A DNA stretch of 64,000 bases from Sphingobacterium sp. JB170 (GCF_900163865.1 NZ_FUKU01000026.1:434001-498000); one strand, 5' to 3'; positions 9,008-18,526 are shown, counted from the first letter of the stretch. The notes: a model not told the origin generated them from the letters alone. Made by a program: numbers and translations.

Positions 9008-9769
9008 ATGGATAATTTCAAACTCAGGTCCGTCTTGAGCCTTCTTAGCGTCCCTTTATTCGTTCTATATTTTTTCACGACATTAATTTCCACCAAAAAT
9101 GTACAGGCCCAACAAAAACCATTGGTCATAGATAAACTTAATGAACGATTGTACGTTTATACCACTTATCACGATTTCCAAGGAACGCTAGTGTCTGCAA
9201 ACGCGATATACCTACTAACTAACGACGGCGCAATTCTGTTTGATACACCTTGGGATTCGACACAATACCAACCTCTACTCGACAGTATTCAAGCAAAACA
9301 CGGCCTGTCCGTTATCGGCGTATATGCAACACATTGGCATGATGATCGAGCGGGAGGTTTTGATTTTTACAACAAAAAAGGAATTCCTACATATGCCACG
9401 AGCCTAACCAATCAGCTATTAGCGGCCAATAAAAAGACCACAGCGACGCATATTGTGAACACCGGAGAAATGATCAGCGTGGGCGGAGAAAAATTTCAAA
9501 TGGATTTTTTCGGTGCAGGTCATTCTTTGGATAATACGGTGATATGGTTTCCGTCTTACCGCGTCCTACAAGGAGGCTGCTTCATTAAAAGCGCAGAAGC
9601 TACCGATCTAGGATTTGTAGGCGATGGCGACATTAAGCAGTGGAAACCATCGTTGGCGCGACTTATAGCAAATTACCCCGATATTGAAATGGTAATCCCC
9701 GGGCATGACAGTTGGAAGCCTGCAGACCATATAAAAGCGACTGACCGTTTAATCGAGCAAGCAAACTAA
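9008..9769 (+). CDS. bla: Subclass B1 metallo-beta-lactamase
   Basis: 253 residues with an N-terminal signal peptide ending around NVQA-QQ, so it acts in the periplasm. All six B1 zinc ligands are in order: His109, His111 and Asp113 in THWHDDRAGG, His172 in GAGHSLDN, Cys191 in LQGGCFIKS, and His233 in IPGHDSW. Lys194, three residues after the cysteine, matches the substrate-carboxylate-binding lysine of B1 enzymes. B1 enzymes hydrolyse most beta-lactams, including carbapenems. The layout resembles the intrinsic B1 enzymes of environmental Bacteroidota (IND, CGB, EBR types). No mobile element, integron or resistance neighbour is visible, so it is probably a resident chromosomal gene. Substrate range and expression level cannot be judged from sequence. 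Confidence 0.93.
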   Translation: MDNFKLRSVLSLLSVPLFVLYFFTTLISTKNVQAQQKPLVIDKLNERLYVYTTYHDFQGTLVSANAIYLLTNDGAILFDTPWDSTQYQPLLDSIQAKHGLSVIGVYATHWHDDRAGGFDFYNKKGIPTYATSLTNQLLAANKKTTATHIVNTGEMISVGGEKFQMDFFGAGHSLDNTVIWFPSYRVLQGGCFIKSAEATDLGFVGDGDIKQWKPSLARLIANYPDIEMVIPGHDSWKPADHIKATDRLIEQAN

Positions 9770-9770
9770 G

Positions 9771-9802
9771 CAAAAAAAAGGGACAAGCATCAAACTTGTC
9801 CC
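9771..9802 (-). terminator. Rho-independent terminator of the aminopeptidase gene
   Basis: GGGACAAG (9780-9787) pairs with CTTGTCCC (9795-9802) around a 7-nt loop. On the minus strand it is followed by a run of eight T. It lies 15 bp past the aminopeptidase stop. Transcripts from the plus-strand lactamase gene meet the same stem without a T-run. Confidence 0.85.
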
Positions 9803-9817
9803 GCGATAACTTCTTGC

Positions 9818-11593
9818 CTAAATAGCGGCAGTCTTCTCCGCCAACCAGTCTCGATCCCTTTGGTCTAAAAAAGGACCTAATTTCTCAAGCACCCACGCAT
9901 TGTAACCGTTCAACCATATGATATGCTTATCCTCAAGCATCGATTTGTCAACGAGGTCCGTAGCTATGTAACATAATGTCAAAGTTTCAAAATCAAGGAA
10001 CTCTCCAAATTGATTCTCACCGGCCATTTTACTAAGCACTAAATTTTCAATACGTATCCCATATTCACCTTCTCGATATAAACCAGGTTCAATTGAAGTA
10101 ATCATGCCAGGTTCTACCGGGATATCTATATTCGATGGGTTAAGCACCTGCGGCCCTTCATGGACATTGAGGAAAAATCCTACACCATGTCCGGTACCAT
10201 GCCCATAGTTACGCATTTGCTCCCATAAAGGGCGGCGCGTGATCGCATCAATTTGGTAGCCTCTGGTCCCAATTGGGAAAACGCAGGTCGATCCATCAAT
10301 CATTCCTTTTAACACCAAGGTATAATCAACTTTTTCCGCTGCAGTAATTTCACCCAGGGAGACCACACGCGTTATGTCTGTGGTGCCATCGTGATACTGC
10401 CCGCCAGAGTCTACAAGTAGCAGACCGGTGGCTTTCAATGTAGCGTCGCTCTGCGCTGTTGCCTTATAATGCGGTAATGCACCATGCGCAAGGTAACCAG
10501 CAATCGTATCAAAAGAAATATCGACAAAGCCAGCACTTTGCGCACGCAAATCCTGTAACTTATCGGCAATGGAAATCTCTGTTAACTTCCCGCTTTCCAC
10601 ATGCTCTTCGACCCATTTAAAAAACTTCGTTAAAGCGATACCATCTTTAATCATCGCACCTCGCGTATGACTAATTTCCGTGGTATTCTTTACGGATTTT
10701 AATCGCGTCGACGGATTGATTAATTCTAAAATTTCAGTCGCATCACCAATCGAATCGAACACCGTGAAACACGTGCGCTTAGGGTCGATCCAGATACGCT
10801 TGGCATCTATCGAACGTAGCGCCTCAAAGGCCTCATCATAAGAGCTCAAGGAAACGCCCGCAGCTTGCAGCGTGTTTTGATCCCGCTGATGCAATTTCGC
10901 GTGATCGATGTACAACGTACAACGCTCCTTCTCGATCAACAAGAAACCAAGAACAACGGGATTACATTTCACATCATTTCCTCTGATATTTAAAATCCAT
11001 GCCAAATCATCTAATGAGGAGACTAAATGTGCATCTACCTGATTTACGGCCAGTTGCTCCCTTACACGCCCTATTTTACTTTCTACCGATTCGCCTGTAG
11101 TTCTCTCTTCGATCAAATAGGCCTCCGCGGTAGGGAGTGCGGGACGATCAATCCAGATATTTTCTAGTATATCCACGTGCCCGTTGACTGATATCCCGGC
11201 AGGCAATAGGGCCTGCTGTACTGACTTGGCAAGCGCCATGGATGCAAGCTTACCGTCAAAAGCCACAATACTTCCTGCTGGCAATTGTTTTGCCAACCAG
11301 TCCGCATACTCCGCTGCAGTCTGCGCTTTGAGCTTAACGAGTTCAAAGCCGGTATCCCTAAGCTGATCGGCAGCTTGAACAAAATACCGTGAGTCGGTCC
11401 ACAGTCCGGCGAATTCCTGCGTAATCGCCAGCGTTCCTGCCGACCCGGTGAAGCCGCAGCTCCACGCAATACATTTATACCTATCGGGTAAATATTCACT
11501 GATATGAGGGTCTGAGGAAGGGATAATGTAAGCATCAATTCCAGCAGCCTTCATTTGTTGGCGAATAGCCTGTAATCGTTCTTTATATGTCAT
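9818..11593 (-). CDS. Xaa-Pro aminopeptidase (aminopeptidase P, M24B)
   Basis: 591 residues without a signal peptide, so cytoplasmic. It has the three-domain form of the longer eukaryote-like aminopeptidase P: two creatinase-like N-terminal domains and a C-terminal pita-bread domain. Metal ligands are visible: Asp395 and Asp406 in VDSGGQYHDGTTDITR, a His in GTGHGVG, Glu in SIEPGLY and Glu in GIRIENL. The enzyme removes N-terminal residues that precede proline. It appears to be a single-gene unit with its own terminator and diverges from dacB. Confidence 0.93.
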   Translation of the reverse strand: MTYKERLQAIRQQMKAAGIDAYIIPSSDPHISEYLPDRYKCIAWSCGFTGSAGTLAITQEFAGLWTDSRYFVQAADQLRDTGFELVKLKAQTAAEYADWLAKQLPAGSIVAFDGKLASMALAKSVQQALLPAGISVNGHVDILENIWIDRPALPTAEAYLIEERTTGESVESKIGRVREQLAVNQVDAHLVSSLDDLAWILNIRGNDVKCNPVVLGFLLIEKERCTLYIDHAKLHQRDQNTLQAAGVSLSSYDEAFEALRSIDAKRIWIDPKRTCFTVFDSIGDATEILELINPSTRLKSVKNTTEISHTRGAMIKDGIALTKFFKWVEEHVESGKLTEISIADKLQDLRAQSAGFVDISFDTIAGYLAHGALPHYKATAQSDATLKATGLLLVDSGGQYHDGTTDITRVVSLGEITAAEKVDYTLVLKGMIDGSTCVFPIGTRGYQIDAITRRPLWEQMRNYGHGTGHGVGFFLNVHEGPQVLNPSNIDIPVEPGMITSIEPGLYREGEYGIRIENLVLSKMAGENQFGEFLDFETLTLCYIATDLVDKSMLEDKHIIWLNGYNAWVLEKLGPFLDQRDRDWLAEKTAAI

Positions 11594-11689
11594 CTTAACT
11601 GTACTTTTATTCTGCTCGCAAGTTAAAAAATATGTACGAGTAAGGCGTCTGTAGAATGCAATATCCCTACTTTTTGCGTTCTAGGTTTG

Positions 11690-11697
11690 TATATTTG
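11690..11697 (+). promoter_or_regulatory. Candidate -7 box for dacB
   Basis: TATATTTG matches the Bacteroidota TAnnTTTG box, and a second match (TAGGTTTG) sits directly before it at 11682. A TTG at the expected upstream spacing is missing. Both boxes lie inside the longer open frame that starts at 11656, which favours the ATG at 11725 as the true start. Confidence 0.35.
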
Positions 11698-11724
11698 GGT
11701 CAATATTTGCTAAAAAGACGCACT

Positions 11725-13149
11725 ATGCTTAAACAAAGAACTCATATATTATCGCTGGTAACTTTGTTGTTTGCCGCCAATTGCATGCAAGCACAGACAT
11801 CGGATAAAAAAATATCCAACGCCTATGAATCGTTTTCCAAAAATGAAAAATTAAAAAATGGCATTAGTTCACTTACTGTGTTGAACGGAAAAACCGGCGA
11901 AACAATCTATAGCAGCAACGCTTCGATTGGACTGCCAACGGCCTCAACGCAGAAAGTAATCACCTCTATCACGGCGCTCGACATACTGGGGGCAGACTTC
12001 ACCTTTAAAACAACCCTTAGTTATGCCGGTCAATTAGACACGGCGGGTGTTCTTACCGGCGATATTGTCGTGACAGGAACGGGGGACCCTACCCTTGGGA
12101 GCGACCGCTACCAAGCAACCATGAAAAACTCGATACTAAACAAATGGACATCAAAAATAAAAGATGCGGGGATTAAGCAAATCACCGGCCGGATCATCAT
12201 CGACGACTTATTTCTAAATGGCAACGATGTGCCTGGCGGATGGACTTGGACTGATATCGGTAATTATTATGGCGCGGGGATCTCCGGTGTAAACTGGGGT
12301 GAAAACAAAATAGGTTTGACATTCAGACCCGGCTCGGTCGGATCCCCTGCACAGCTGTTAGCGCTAACCGATAGCTTGCCAGAACGTACGATCGTCAACA
12401 ACGTCTCCACAGCACAAAATGGCTCAGGGGATAACGTTTATGCATATTCAGCCCCCTACTCCCAGTTGATATATTTACGTGGAACATACGGAAAAGATCT
12501 AAAAAAGGTTATCGAAATATCTGATCCTAATCCAGCACTTACCCTTGCGCACCATTTACGGGCCAGCTTAAATGGCCAGGGGGTACGCGTTGATAGTATG
12601 GCTACTACAGGTAAAATATTAGCCGATCAGGGTATTTCCGTACCCAAGAATTTAATAGCATTGAATACGCACGAATCACCAAAACTCTTCCAAATTGTAC
12701 ATTGGTTTAATAAAAAAAGCATCAACCTTTATGGAGAGGCGCTACTAAAATCAATTGGCTTCATAAGTGGTAACCGAATCAACAGTGATGAAGCATCGAA
12801 ACTTATGGCCAAATATTGGGAGCAGAAACTAGACATACCCACCGGCGAACTCCGCGCGATCGATGGGTCTGGTTTATCACCGCAAGCGCGGGTCACTACC
12901 ATGGCTATGTCTAAAATTATGCATTACGCGCAAAGCCGCCCTTGGTTCACCGAATTTAACGAGAGTCTGCCAACGATTAACGGCATGACGATGAAAAGTG
13001 GAACAATTGGTGGCGTTCTGGGATACACTGGGTATCAAAAAGACAAATCAGGTAATACATTCGTATTTACATTATTAGTGAATAATTATAGCGGAGGCGC
13101 GGCGGCCATGCGACGCCAAATGTATAAAGTACTAGACACACTTAAATAG
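11725..13149 (+). CDS. dacB: D-alanyl-D-alanine carboxypeptidase/endopeptidase, PBP4 type
   Basis: 474 residues from the ATG at 11725, beginning with a signal peptide (ILSLVTLLFAANCMQAQ). Active-site motifs of class C penicillin-binding proteins are present: Ser74-x-x-Lys77 in ASTQK, an SxN motif in ISGVNW, and KSG in MTMKSGTIGG. PBP4-type enzymes trim or cut cross-linked peptidoglycan peptides in the periplasm and can affect beta-lactam responses. An alternative start at 11656 adds 23 residues ahead of the signal peptide and was rejected. The nearby metallo-beta-lactamase is on the same strand, but the aminopeptidase gene lies between them. Confidence 0.92.
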   Translation: MLKQRTHILSLVTLLFAANCMQAQTSDKKISNAYESFSKNEKLKNGISSLTVLNGKTGETIYSSNASIGLPTASTQKVITSITALDILGADFTFKTTLSYAGQLDTAGVLTGDIVVTGTGDPTLGSDRYQATMKNSILNKWTSKIKDAGIKQITGRIIIDDLFLNGNDVPGGWTWTDIGNYYGAGISGVNWGENKIGLTFRPGSVGSPAQLLALTDSLPERTIVNNVSTAQNGSGDNVYAYSAPYSQLIYLRGTYGKDLKKVIEISDPNPALTLAHHLRASLNGQGVRVDSMATTGKILADQGISVPKNLIALNTHESPKLFQIVHWFNKKSINLYGEALLKSIGFISGNRINSDEASKLMAKYWEQKLDIPTGELRAIDGSGLSPQARVTTMAMSKIMHYAQSRPWFTEFNESLPTINGMTMKSGTIGGVLGYTGYQKDKSGNTFVFTLLVNNYSGGAAAMRRQMYKVLDTLK

Positions 13150-13281
13150 GTTAAAAATTAGTTAATATTGGATTGAAACTTTAGATTTGCACCCTAAAGT
13201 ATATTATATTTATAACTGGTAAAAACAATACTGAAAGCTTGACCAACAAACGACAAACCATAGGTTTATCCTTTTTAGCTT

Positions 13282-13289
13282 TACATTTG
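13282..13289 (+). promoter_or_regulatory. Candidate -7 box for maeB
   Basis: TACATTTG matches TAnnTTTG and ends 16 nt before the maeB ATG, predicting a leader of about 12 nt. No clear TTG was found at the expected upstream distance. Confidence 0.4.
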
Positions 13290-13305
13290 TAACTTTAAGA
13301 GAAAA

Positions 13306-15579
13306 ATGAGCAGCAATAAGAAAAAAGATGCCCTCGACTACCATTCAAAAGGTAGGCCCGGCAAAATAGCAGTAGTTCCTACGAAACCACACAGTACGCA
13401 ACGCGACCTTGCACTAGCCTATTCCCCCGGCGTAGCAGAGCCGTGTTTAGCCATTGCAGAAAATAGTGAAGACGCTTACAAATACACCTCAAAAGGTAAC
13501 CTAGTTGCTGTAATCAGTAATGGAACAGCAGTTCTGGGCTTAGGCGATATTGGCGCGCAAGCGGGCAAGCCTGTTATGGAGGGTAAAGGACTTTTGTTCA
13601 AGATTTTTTCAGACATCGATGTATTCGATTTAGAACTTGATACAAAAAATGTCGACGAGTTTGTAAACATCGTTAAAGCGCTCGAACCGACCTTCGGTGG
13701 TATAAACTTAGAAGATATTAAAGCTCCTGAATGTTTCGAAATTGAACGTCGCCTAAAAGACGAATTAAACATTCCGGTGATGCATGACGATCAACACGGT
13801 ACGGCTATCATCTCTGGCGCGGCGTTGATTAATGCATGTGAACTTGTAGGTAAAGATATTACGAGCGCAAAAATTGTTGTCAACGGTGCTGGAGCAGCAG
13901 CCATCTCCTGTACGCGTATGTATGTTGCTGTAGGCGCGAAGTTAGAAAACATCGTTATGCTCGACAGCAAAGGTGTTATTCGTAAAGACCGCGAGTCGCT
14001 CGATAAAACGAAGGCGGAATTTGCGACAGATCGCGACATCACCAGCCTTACAGAGGCAATAAATGGCGCTGACGTATTTATTGGCTTATCCGCTGCGGAT
14101 GTTTTATCCGCAGAAATGCTGTTATCAATGAATGATCATCCGATCGTGTTAGCAATGGCTAACCCGAACCCAGAGATCACCTACGAATTAGCCACTGAAA
14201 CCCGTTCGGACGTTATTATGGGAACAGGTCGCTCAGATTATCCGAATCAAGTAAATAACGTATTAGGTTTTCCTTATATTTTCCGTGGCGCGCTAGATGT
14301 ACGTGCAACACGTATCAACGAAGATATGAAGATCGCAGCAGTACATGCACTTGCTGCGCTCGCCAAGGAACCGGTACCTGAAGAGGTCAATCAAGCATAC
14401 GATACAAACAACCTTAAATTTGGGCCGCACTATATCATTCCAAAACCGACAGATCCGCGTTTGATTACAGAAATCTCTGTCGCAGTAGCTAAAGCAGCTA
14501 TCTCGTCGGGCGTCGCACGGACTGTGATCACCGATTGGGAGAACTACAAACAGGAATTACGTAAACGTTTAGGTAAAGATGATGGAATCATCCGTAAATT
14601 AACCACCAAAGCAAAAACGAATCCTAAACGTGTTATTTTTGCCGAGGCCGATAATTACAAAACACTTCGCGCAGCACAAATCGTCTTAGAGGAAAAGATT
14701 GCTTACCCCATCCTACTGGGTAACCGCGAAAAGATTGAAAGTCTTATTCAAGAATATGAATTCGATTTAAAAGACACGCAAATCCTCGACCCGATCGAAG
14801 AACAAGGCTCCGAAAGATTCAACAAGTTTGTCGATCATCTTTATATGAAAAGACAACGTCGCGGTGTCTCGGAACACGATGCGCGTAAACTAATGATCAA
14901 TCGGAATTACTTTGCCGCGAGTATGGTAGAGTTCGGCGAGGCTGATACGTTAATTTCCGGTCTCACTAGAAACTATGCTGCCACGATAAAACCGGCGCTA
15001 CAAGTAATCGGTGTCAAACCAAATAGTCGCGTTGCGGGTATGTACATGATGCTGACAAGCAATGGCCCCATTTTCTTCGGCGACACGACAATAAATGAAA
15101 ATCCTTCGGCAGAAGAGCTAGCGGAGATCACTGTACTACTTGAGAGTGCTATAAAACGATTGAACATAAAACCGCGCATAGCACTTCTATCTTACTCAAA
15201 TTTTGGATCGAACGATGGAGTCATCGCTAACAAAATGCGTGAAGCCGCAAAAATCTTGCATGAAAGGGCTCCAGAGATGATTGTCGACGGCGATATTCAA
15301 GCGAATTTCGCCTTAAACAGCGAACTATTGAAAGCGAATTTTCCTTTCAGTGCTTTAGGAGACCAAGCAGCAAACACCCTTGTTTTCCCAAACTTGGAAT
15401 CAGGCAACATAGCGTACAAGCTATTACAAGAAGTAGGCCATGCGGAGGCCGTTGGACCAATTCTACTTGGAATGAATAAGCCGGTTCATGTCTTACAATT
15501 AGACAGTTCAGTTCGTGAGATCGTAAACATGGTGACTATTGCCGTTGTCGACGTTCAAGAGTACGAAAAAAGCAAATAA
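13306..15579 (+). CDS. maeB: NADP-dependent malic enzyme with C-terminal phosphotransacetylase-like domain
   Basis: 757 residues, the usual MaeB length. The malic enzyme half (to about 420) carries YSPGVAEPCLAI, the metal-site region HDDQHGTAII and the dinucleotide-binding VNGAGAAAISC. The C-terminal half (about 430-757) resembles phosphate acetyltransferase. In known MaeB proteins this half binds acetyl-CoA as a regulatory domain rather than acting as an enzyme. The reaction is oxidative decarboxylation of malate to pyruvate with NADPH production. A strong terminator follows at 15589, so it seems to be transcribed alone. Confidence 0.94.
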   Translation: MSSNKKKDALDYHSKGRPGKIAVVPTKPHSTQRDLALAYSPGVAEPCLAIAENSEDAYKYTSKGNLVAVISNGTAVLGLGDIGAQAGKPVMEGKGLLFKIFSDIDVFDLELDTKNVDEFVNIVKALEPTFGGINLEDIKAPECFEIERRLKDELNIPVMHDDQHGTAIISGAALINACELVGKDITSAKIVVNGAGAAAISCTRMYVAVGAKLENIVMLDSKGVIRKDRESLDKTKAEFATDRDITSLTEAINGADVFIGLSAADVLSAEMLLSMNDHPIVLAMANPNPEITYELATETRSDVIMGTGRSDYPNQVNNVLGFPYIFRGALDVRATRINEDMKIAAVHALAALAKEPVPEEVNQAYDTNNLKFGPHYIIPKPTDPRLITEISVAVAKAAISSGVARTVITDWENYKQELRKRLGKDDGIIRKLTTKAKTNPKRVIFAEADNYKTLRAAQIVLEEKIAYPILLGNREKIESLIQEYEFDLKDTQILDPIEEQGSERFNKFVDHLYMKRQRRGVSEHDARKLMINRNYFAASMVEFGEADTLISGLTRNYAATIKPALQVIGVKPNSRVAGMYMMLTSNGPIFFGDTTINENPSAEELAEITVLLESAIKRLNIKPRIALLSYSNFGSNDGVIANKMREAAKILHERAPEMIVDGDIQANFALNSELLKANFPFSALGDQAANTLVFPNLESGNIAYKLLQEVGHAEAVGPILLGMNKPVHVLQLDSSVREIVNMVTIAVVDVQEYEKSK

Positions 15580-15588
15580 AACGTTACC

Positions 15589-15626
15589 AAAAATAGCGAC
15601 TCCACCGTTGGTGTCGCTATTTTTTC
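15589..15626 (+). terminator. Rho-independent terminator after maeB
   Basis: ATAGCGAC pairs with GTCGCTAT, the outer stem extending through A and T runs on both sides. The right arm runs into TTTTTTCTT. It separates maeB from ruvA. Confidence 0.85.
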
Positions 15627-15642
15627 TTAAACCCAAATTTGA

Positions 15643-16227
15643 ATGTACGATTATTTTAGTGGAAAATTAGCGTTTAAAGCGCCAACACATGTTATCCTCG
15701 AAACAGGCGGAATTGGGTACCATATTCACATATCACTCACCACCTTTTCATCTATCAAAGATCAAGAGCACTGCAAATTATATGTCTCTTTTCAGGTACG
15801 TGAAGATTCCCAAACACTGTATGGCTTTGCTACAGAAGCAGAACGTCAGTTGTTTAATCACTTAATCTCCGTATCCGGCATCGGTCCCAATACCGGCCGC
15901 ATGATGCTATCTTCTATAACTCCAGAGGAAATACAATCCGCTATTATTAATGGGCAAGTTCAGGTTATTCAAAAAATCAAAGGTATCGGTCCAAAATCCG
16001 CGCAACGAGTGATATTGGAACTGCAAGATAAATTAAAGAAACAAGGACCGGATGCCCTTATTCCAGTTACTAATACCAAACAATCTACTTCCGGAGAGGC
16101 GCTCTCAGCGCTCCTTATGTTAGGCTTCACCAAACAGCAGGTTGATAAAGTGCTCGGAACACTCGTACTGGCTAACCCGGATCAAACGGTCGAGGAGTTA
16201 ATCAAAATGGCCTTAAAGCGGCTTTAA
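15643..16227 (+). CDS. ruvA: Holliday junction branch migration protein RuvA
   Basis: 194 residues, standard for RuvA. An N-terminal OB-fold (MYDYFSGKLAFKAPTHVILE) is followed by two helix-hairpin-helix motifs (VSGIGPNTGRMML and IKGIGPKSAQRVI) and the small C-terminal domain that contacts RuvB (ALLMLGFTKQQVDKVL). RuvA binds four-way junctions and guides RuvB. ruvB and ruvC are not in this window. The start is about 17 nt after the maeB terminator, so its promoter must overlap the terminator region or some read-through occurs. Confidence 0.96.
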   Translation: MYDYFSGKLAFKAPTHVILETGGIGYHIHISLTTFSSIKDQEHCKLYVSFQVREDSQTLYGFATEAERQLFNHLISVSGIGPNTGRMMLSSITPEEIQSAIINGQVQVIQKIKGIGPKSAQRVILELQDKLKKQGPDALIPVTNTKQSTSGEALSALLMLGFTKQQVDKVLGTLVLANPDQTVEELIKMALKRL

Positions 16228-16336
16228 TAACCGTCTCCCTGCGCGAAAACGCGAAACCAACGATGCGGTGTTTTGTTAAATTGCCACATTACCCGTTATC
16301 CGTTCTTTTACCCATGGAATCCCGAACATGCTTTCT

Positions 16337-16344
16337 TATCTTTG
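16337..16344 (+). promoter_or_regulatory. Candidate -7 box for the methionine sulfoxide reductase gene
   Basis: TATCTTTG fits TAnnTTTG and ends 21 nt before the ATG at 16366. Because it lies inside the longer open frame from 16273, it supports the shorter protein. Confidence 0.45.
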
Positions 16345-16365
16345 TCATCAATAACGACAAAAATA

Positions 16366-16854
16366 ATGGCAGAGGATTTAAGCATTGCAACAGGCACTAA
16401 GGAGCAGCAGTACAACCTACTTACCAAACAAATCGCGGCTTTGGTGGAGGGTGAAAGCGACACGATCGCTAACTTGGCGAATATAGCTGCAGCACTCAAA
16501 GAACAATTTAATTTTTGGTGGGTAGGATTTTATCTTGTAAAACATGATCAACTAGTCCTAGGACCATTCCAGGGACCTGTAGCCTGCACAAGAATCGCAT
16601 ATGGCCGCGGGGTGTGCGGCACGGCGTGGAAAGAGAAAAAGACTCTTATCGTTGATGATGTCGATAACTTTCCCGGACACATCGCCTGTAGCTCGCTGTC
16701 TAAATCCGAAATTGTCATCCCCATAATCCTCGACGATAAGTGTGTGGCGGTACTCGACGTGGATAGTGAAAACTTATCACATTTCGATCAAATAGACGCA
16801 GCGTATCTAGAAGTTATTCTCCAAAAAGTGGATTTCTCAAAATTATCGCATTGA
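16366..16854 (+). CDS. Free methionine-(R)-sulfoxide reductase, GAF domain (fRMsr)
   Basis: 162 residues from the ATG at 16366; the longer frame from 16273 contains a promoter-like box and was rejected. The whole protein is one GAF domain. The three cysteines of the fRMsr catalytic system are visible in GPVACTR, GRGVCGTAW and HIACSSLS, followed by the acidic VLDVDSE. Known members reduce free methionine-R-sulfoxide in the cytoplasm using thioredoxin, a defence against oxidation. The stop is 9 bp from the stop of the convergent WD40 gene, which leaves no room for a terminator between them. Confidence 0.88.
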   Translation: MAEDLSIATGTKEQQYNLLTKQIAALVEGESDTIANLANIAAALKEQFNFWWVGFYLVKHDQLVLGPFQGPVACTRIAYGRGVCGTAWKEKKTLIVDDVDNFPGHIACSSLSKSEIVIPIILDDKCVAVLDVDSENLSHFDQIDAAYLEVILQKVDFSKLSH

Positions 16855-16863
16855 TTTGGTGGG

Positions 16864-17772
16864 CTAAAGGTTACCCGATAAGTCCCAAACCTTAATTATT
16901 TTATCGTCGCCAGCGGTCACCAACCGATCTCCGATCCATATTGCCGTATTAATTGATAAACGGTGTCCGTCTTCGCTTCCACGTTCACGGCTAATATTCT
17001 TACGTAACGCGAGGCTCGGCGTGTCCCATAATTTGATAGATTTATCACGACTGATGGTCGCAAGTATCGGTAAATTTCGGTGAGGAATTGCCGCATAGAC
17101 GGTGAACATATGAGCGGAAATCGTTTCTTTACTCGTTAAATCGAATAAATTCAACTGATGTAGTTTCGCATCGCGACCACCAGAGTACAAGTAAATATCA
17201 TCAACAACAAGTGTGGTAACGGGCATTGAATGCACCTTAGACTTAGTGACTTCCTTAAAGTCGGATACATCATATAAATGAATAACCCCGTTCTTGTCAC
17301 CAAACACAATGTGGTTCCCGCCGCTGTAAAGTGCCATACAGCGAACTGCCGTCTCCGCTACACGAAAATTATACAACAGTTCAAATTTATCGAGTGACCA
17401 AACGTATGCCACCCCTTCCTCACCGATAGCAACGAGTTCATTTTTTTCATGTATCGACTGCACCGAAAAAATAGCTCCCTTACCTGTCAGAAGTTTTGCC
17501 ACCAGCCGCTGCTCGTTAATATCGACAACCCAGACTTCCCCCGAACGCAGTCCTAGTACTAAGATTTGTTGTTCTTGAAGTAAATGTAGCGCATATACCG
17601 AGGCCGGAACCGCACATAGAATACGACGGAACTTCCCTTCTGAAAGATCCCATTCCACTACTCCCTTATCGTTGCCTGCCGAATAAAAAGTAGAAGAATC
17701 CAAACCGGCAGATAACGCGAAAATCGGGTTCTGATGCCCTTGTAAGTTTTGGGATAAAGTAAGATCAATCAT
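16864..17772 (-). CDS. WD40-repeat beta-propeller protein
   Basis: 302 residues made of about seven WD40 repeats, seen from recurring endings VVEWDL, YVWSLD, KLWDTP and KVWDLS and from GH-like turns such as LQGHQNP. There is no signal peptide or membrane segment, so it is a cytoplasmic propeller, probably a protein-interaction platform. No partner domain is fused to it. It follows hisIE by 103 bp on the same strand, but a hairpin at 17808-17833 probably separates the two. The function is unknown. Confidence 0.85.
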   Translation of the reverse strand: MIDLTLSQNLQGHQNPIFALSAGLDSSTFYSAGNDKGVVEWDLSEGKFRRILCAVPASVYALHLLQEQQILVLGLRSGEVWVVDINEQRLVAKLLTGKGAIFSVQSIHEKNELVAIGEEGVAYVWSLDKFELLYNFRVAETAVRCMALYSGGNHIVFGDKNGVIHLYDVSDFKEVTKSKVHSMPVTTLVVDDIYLYSGGRDAKLHQLNLFDLTSKETISAHMFTVYAAIPHRNLPILATISRDKSIKLWDTPSLALRKNISRERGSEDGHRLSINTAIWIGDRLVTAGDDKIIKVWDLSGNL

Positions 17773-17807
17773 AAGATAACGTATAAAAAATCAATGGCCA
17801 GAGCAAA

Positions 17808-17833
17808 GCTATCGTACATACACATACGATAGC
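17808..17833 (-). terminator. Hairpin at the end of the his genes
   Basis: GCTATCGTA (17808-17816) pairs with TACGATAGC (17825-17833) around an 8-nt loop. On the minus strand only a short T-run (CTTTGCTC) follows, so termination may be partial and the WD40 gene may get some read-through. Confidence 0.5.
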
Positions 17834-17875
17834 AGGCGGATTGAATAGGTTCAATTAAATGTAGTAAATTAAAGT

Positions 17876-18469
17876 CTACGGTCGATTTTGGTGTCTGGAC
17901 TCCAAATTTTTAGCAATTGTATTCAAATCGAGCCCTTTTTCACGTATTAACACGATTAAGTGAAAAAGTAAATCAGATGATTCGTTAATAAAATCTTCTT
18001 CAGTCTCGGCCAAAGCAGCAATAACGGTCTCCACACCCTCTTCCCCAACTTTTTGAGCAATTTTATTTAGCCCTTTTTCGCGAAGGCGATTCACATACGA
18101 ACCCGCCTCGGGAGTATCAAACCGCTTATTAACGACACGTTCCAATTCGAATAAGAAATTTTGATTATACGACGTATCAAAACAGCTGCGGGCACCTGTA
18201 TGGCACGTTGCTCCGACTGGTTTGGCTTTGATCAAAATCGTATCGTTATCACAATCGATATGCGTGGATACCACGTTCAGAAAGTTTCCGCTTTCTTCGC
18301 CCTTTATCCATAAGCGCTTTTTACTTCGTGAGTAGAACGTCACTTGGCCTTGGCTTTGCGTCTTTTCCCATGCCTGCTCGTTCATGTAGCCGAGCATCAA
18401 TACCTCGAGTGTTTGACTATCCTGAACGATAACGGGAACTAAACCGTCTCCCTTTGCAAAATCTACCAT
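17876..18469 (-). CDS. hisI: Bifunctional phosphoribosyl-AMP cyclohydrolase / phosphoribosyl-ATP pyrophosphatase
   Basis: 197 residues. The HisI half has LMLGYMNEQAW, RLWIKGEESGN, and the metal-site DCDNDTILIKAKPVG plus the nearby CHTGARSCF. The HisE half is the C-terminal 90 or so residues with EEGVETVIAAL. The protein performs steps two and three of histidine synthesis; this fused HisIE form is common. It is the last his gene of the cluster, 57 bp after hisF. Confidence 0.95.
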   Translation of the reverse strand: MVDFAKGDGLVPVIVQDSQTLEVLMLGYMNEQAWEKTQSQGQVTFYSRSKKRLWIKGEESGNFLNVVSTHIDCDNDTILIKAKPVGATCHTGARSCFDTSYNQNFLFELERVVNKRFDTPEAGSYVNRLREKGLNKIAQKVGEEGVETVIAALAETEEDFINESSDLLFHLIVLIREKGLDLNTIAKNLESRHQNRP

Positions 18470-18526
18470 AGTAATTATGTAATTAAAAAATAAAGCATGC
18501 CACAGCCTATTCTACTGTGTATGCAT

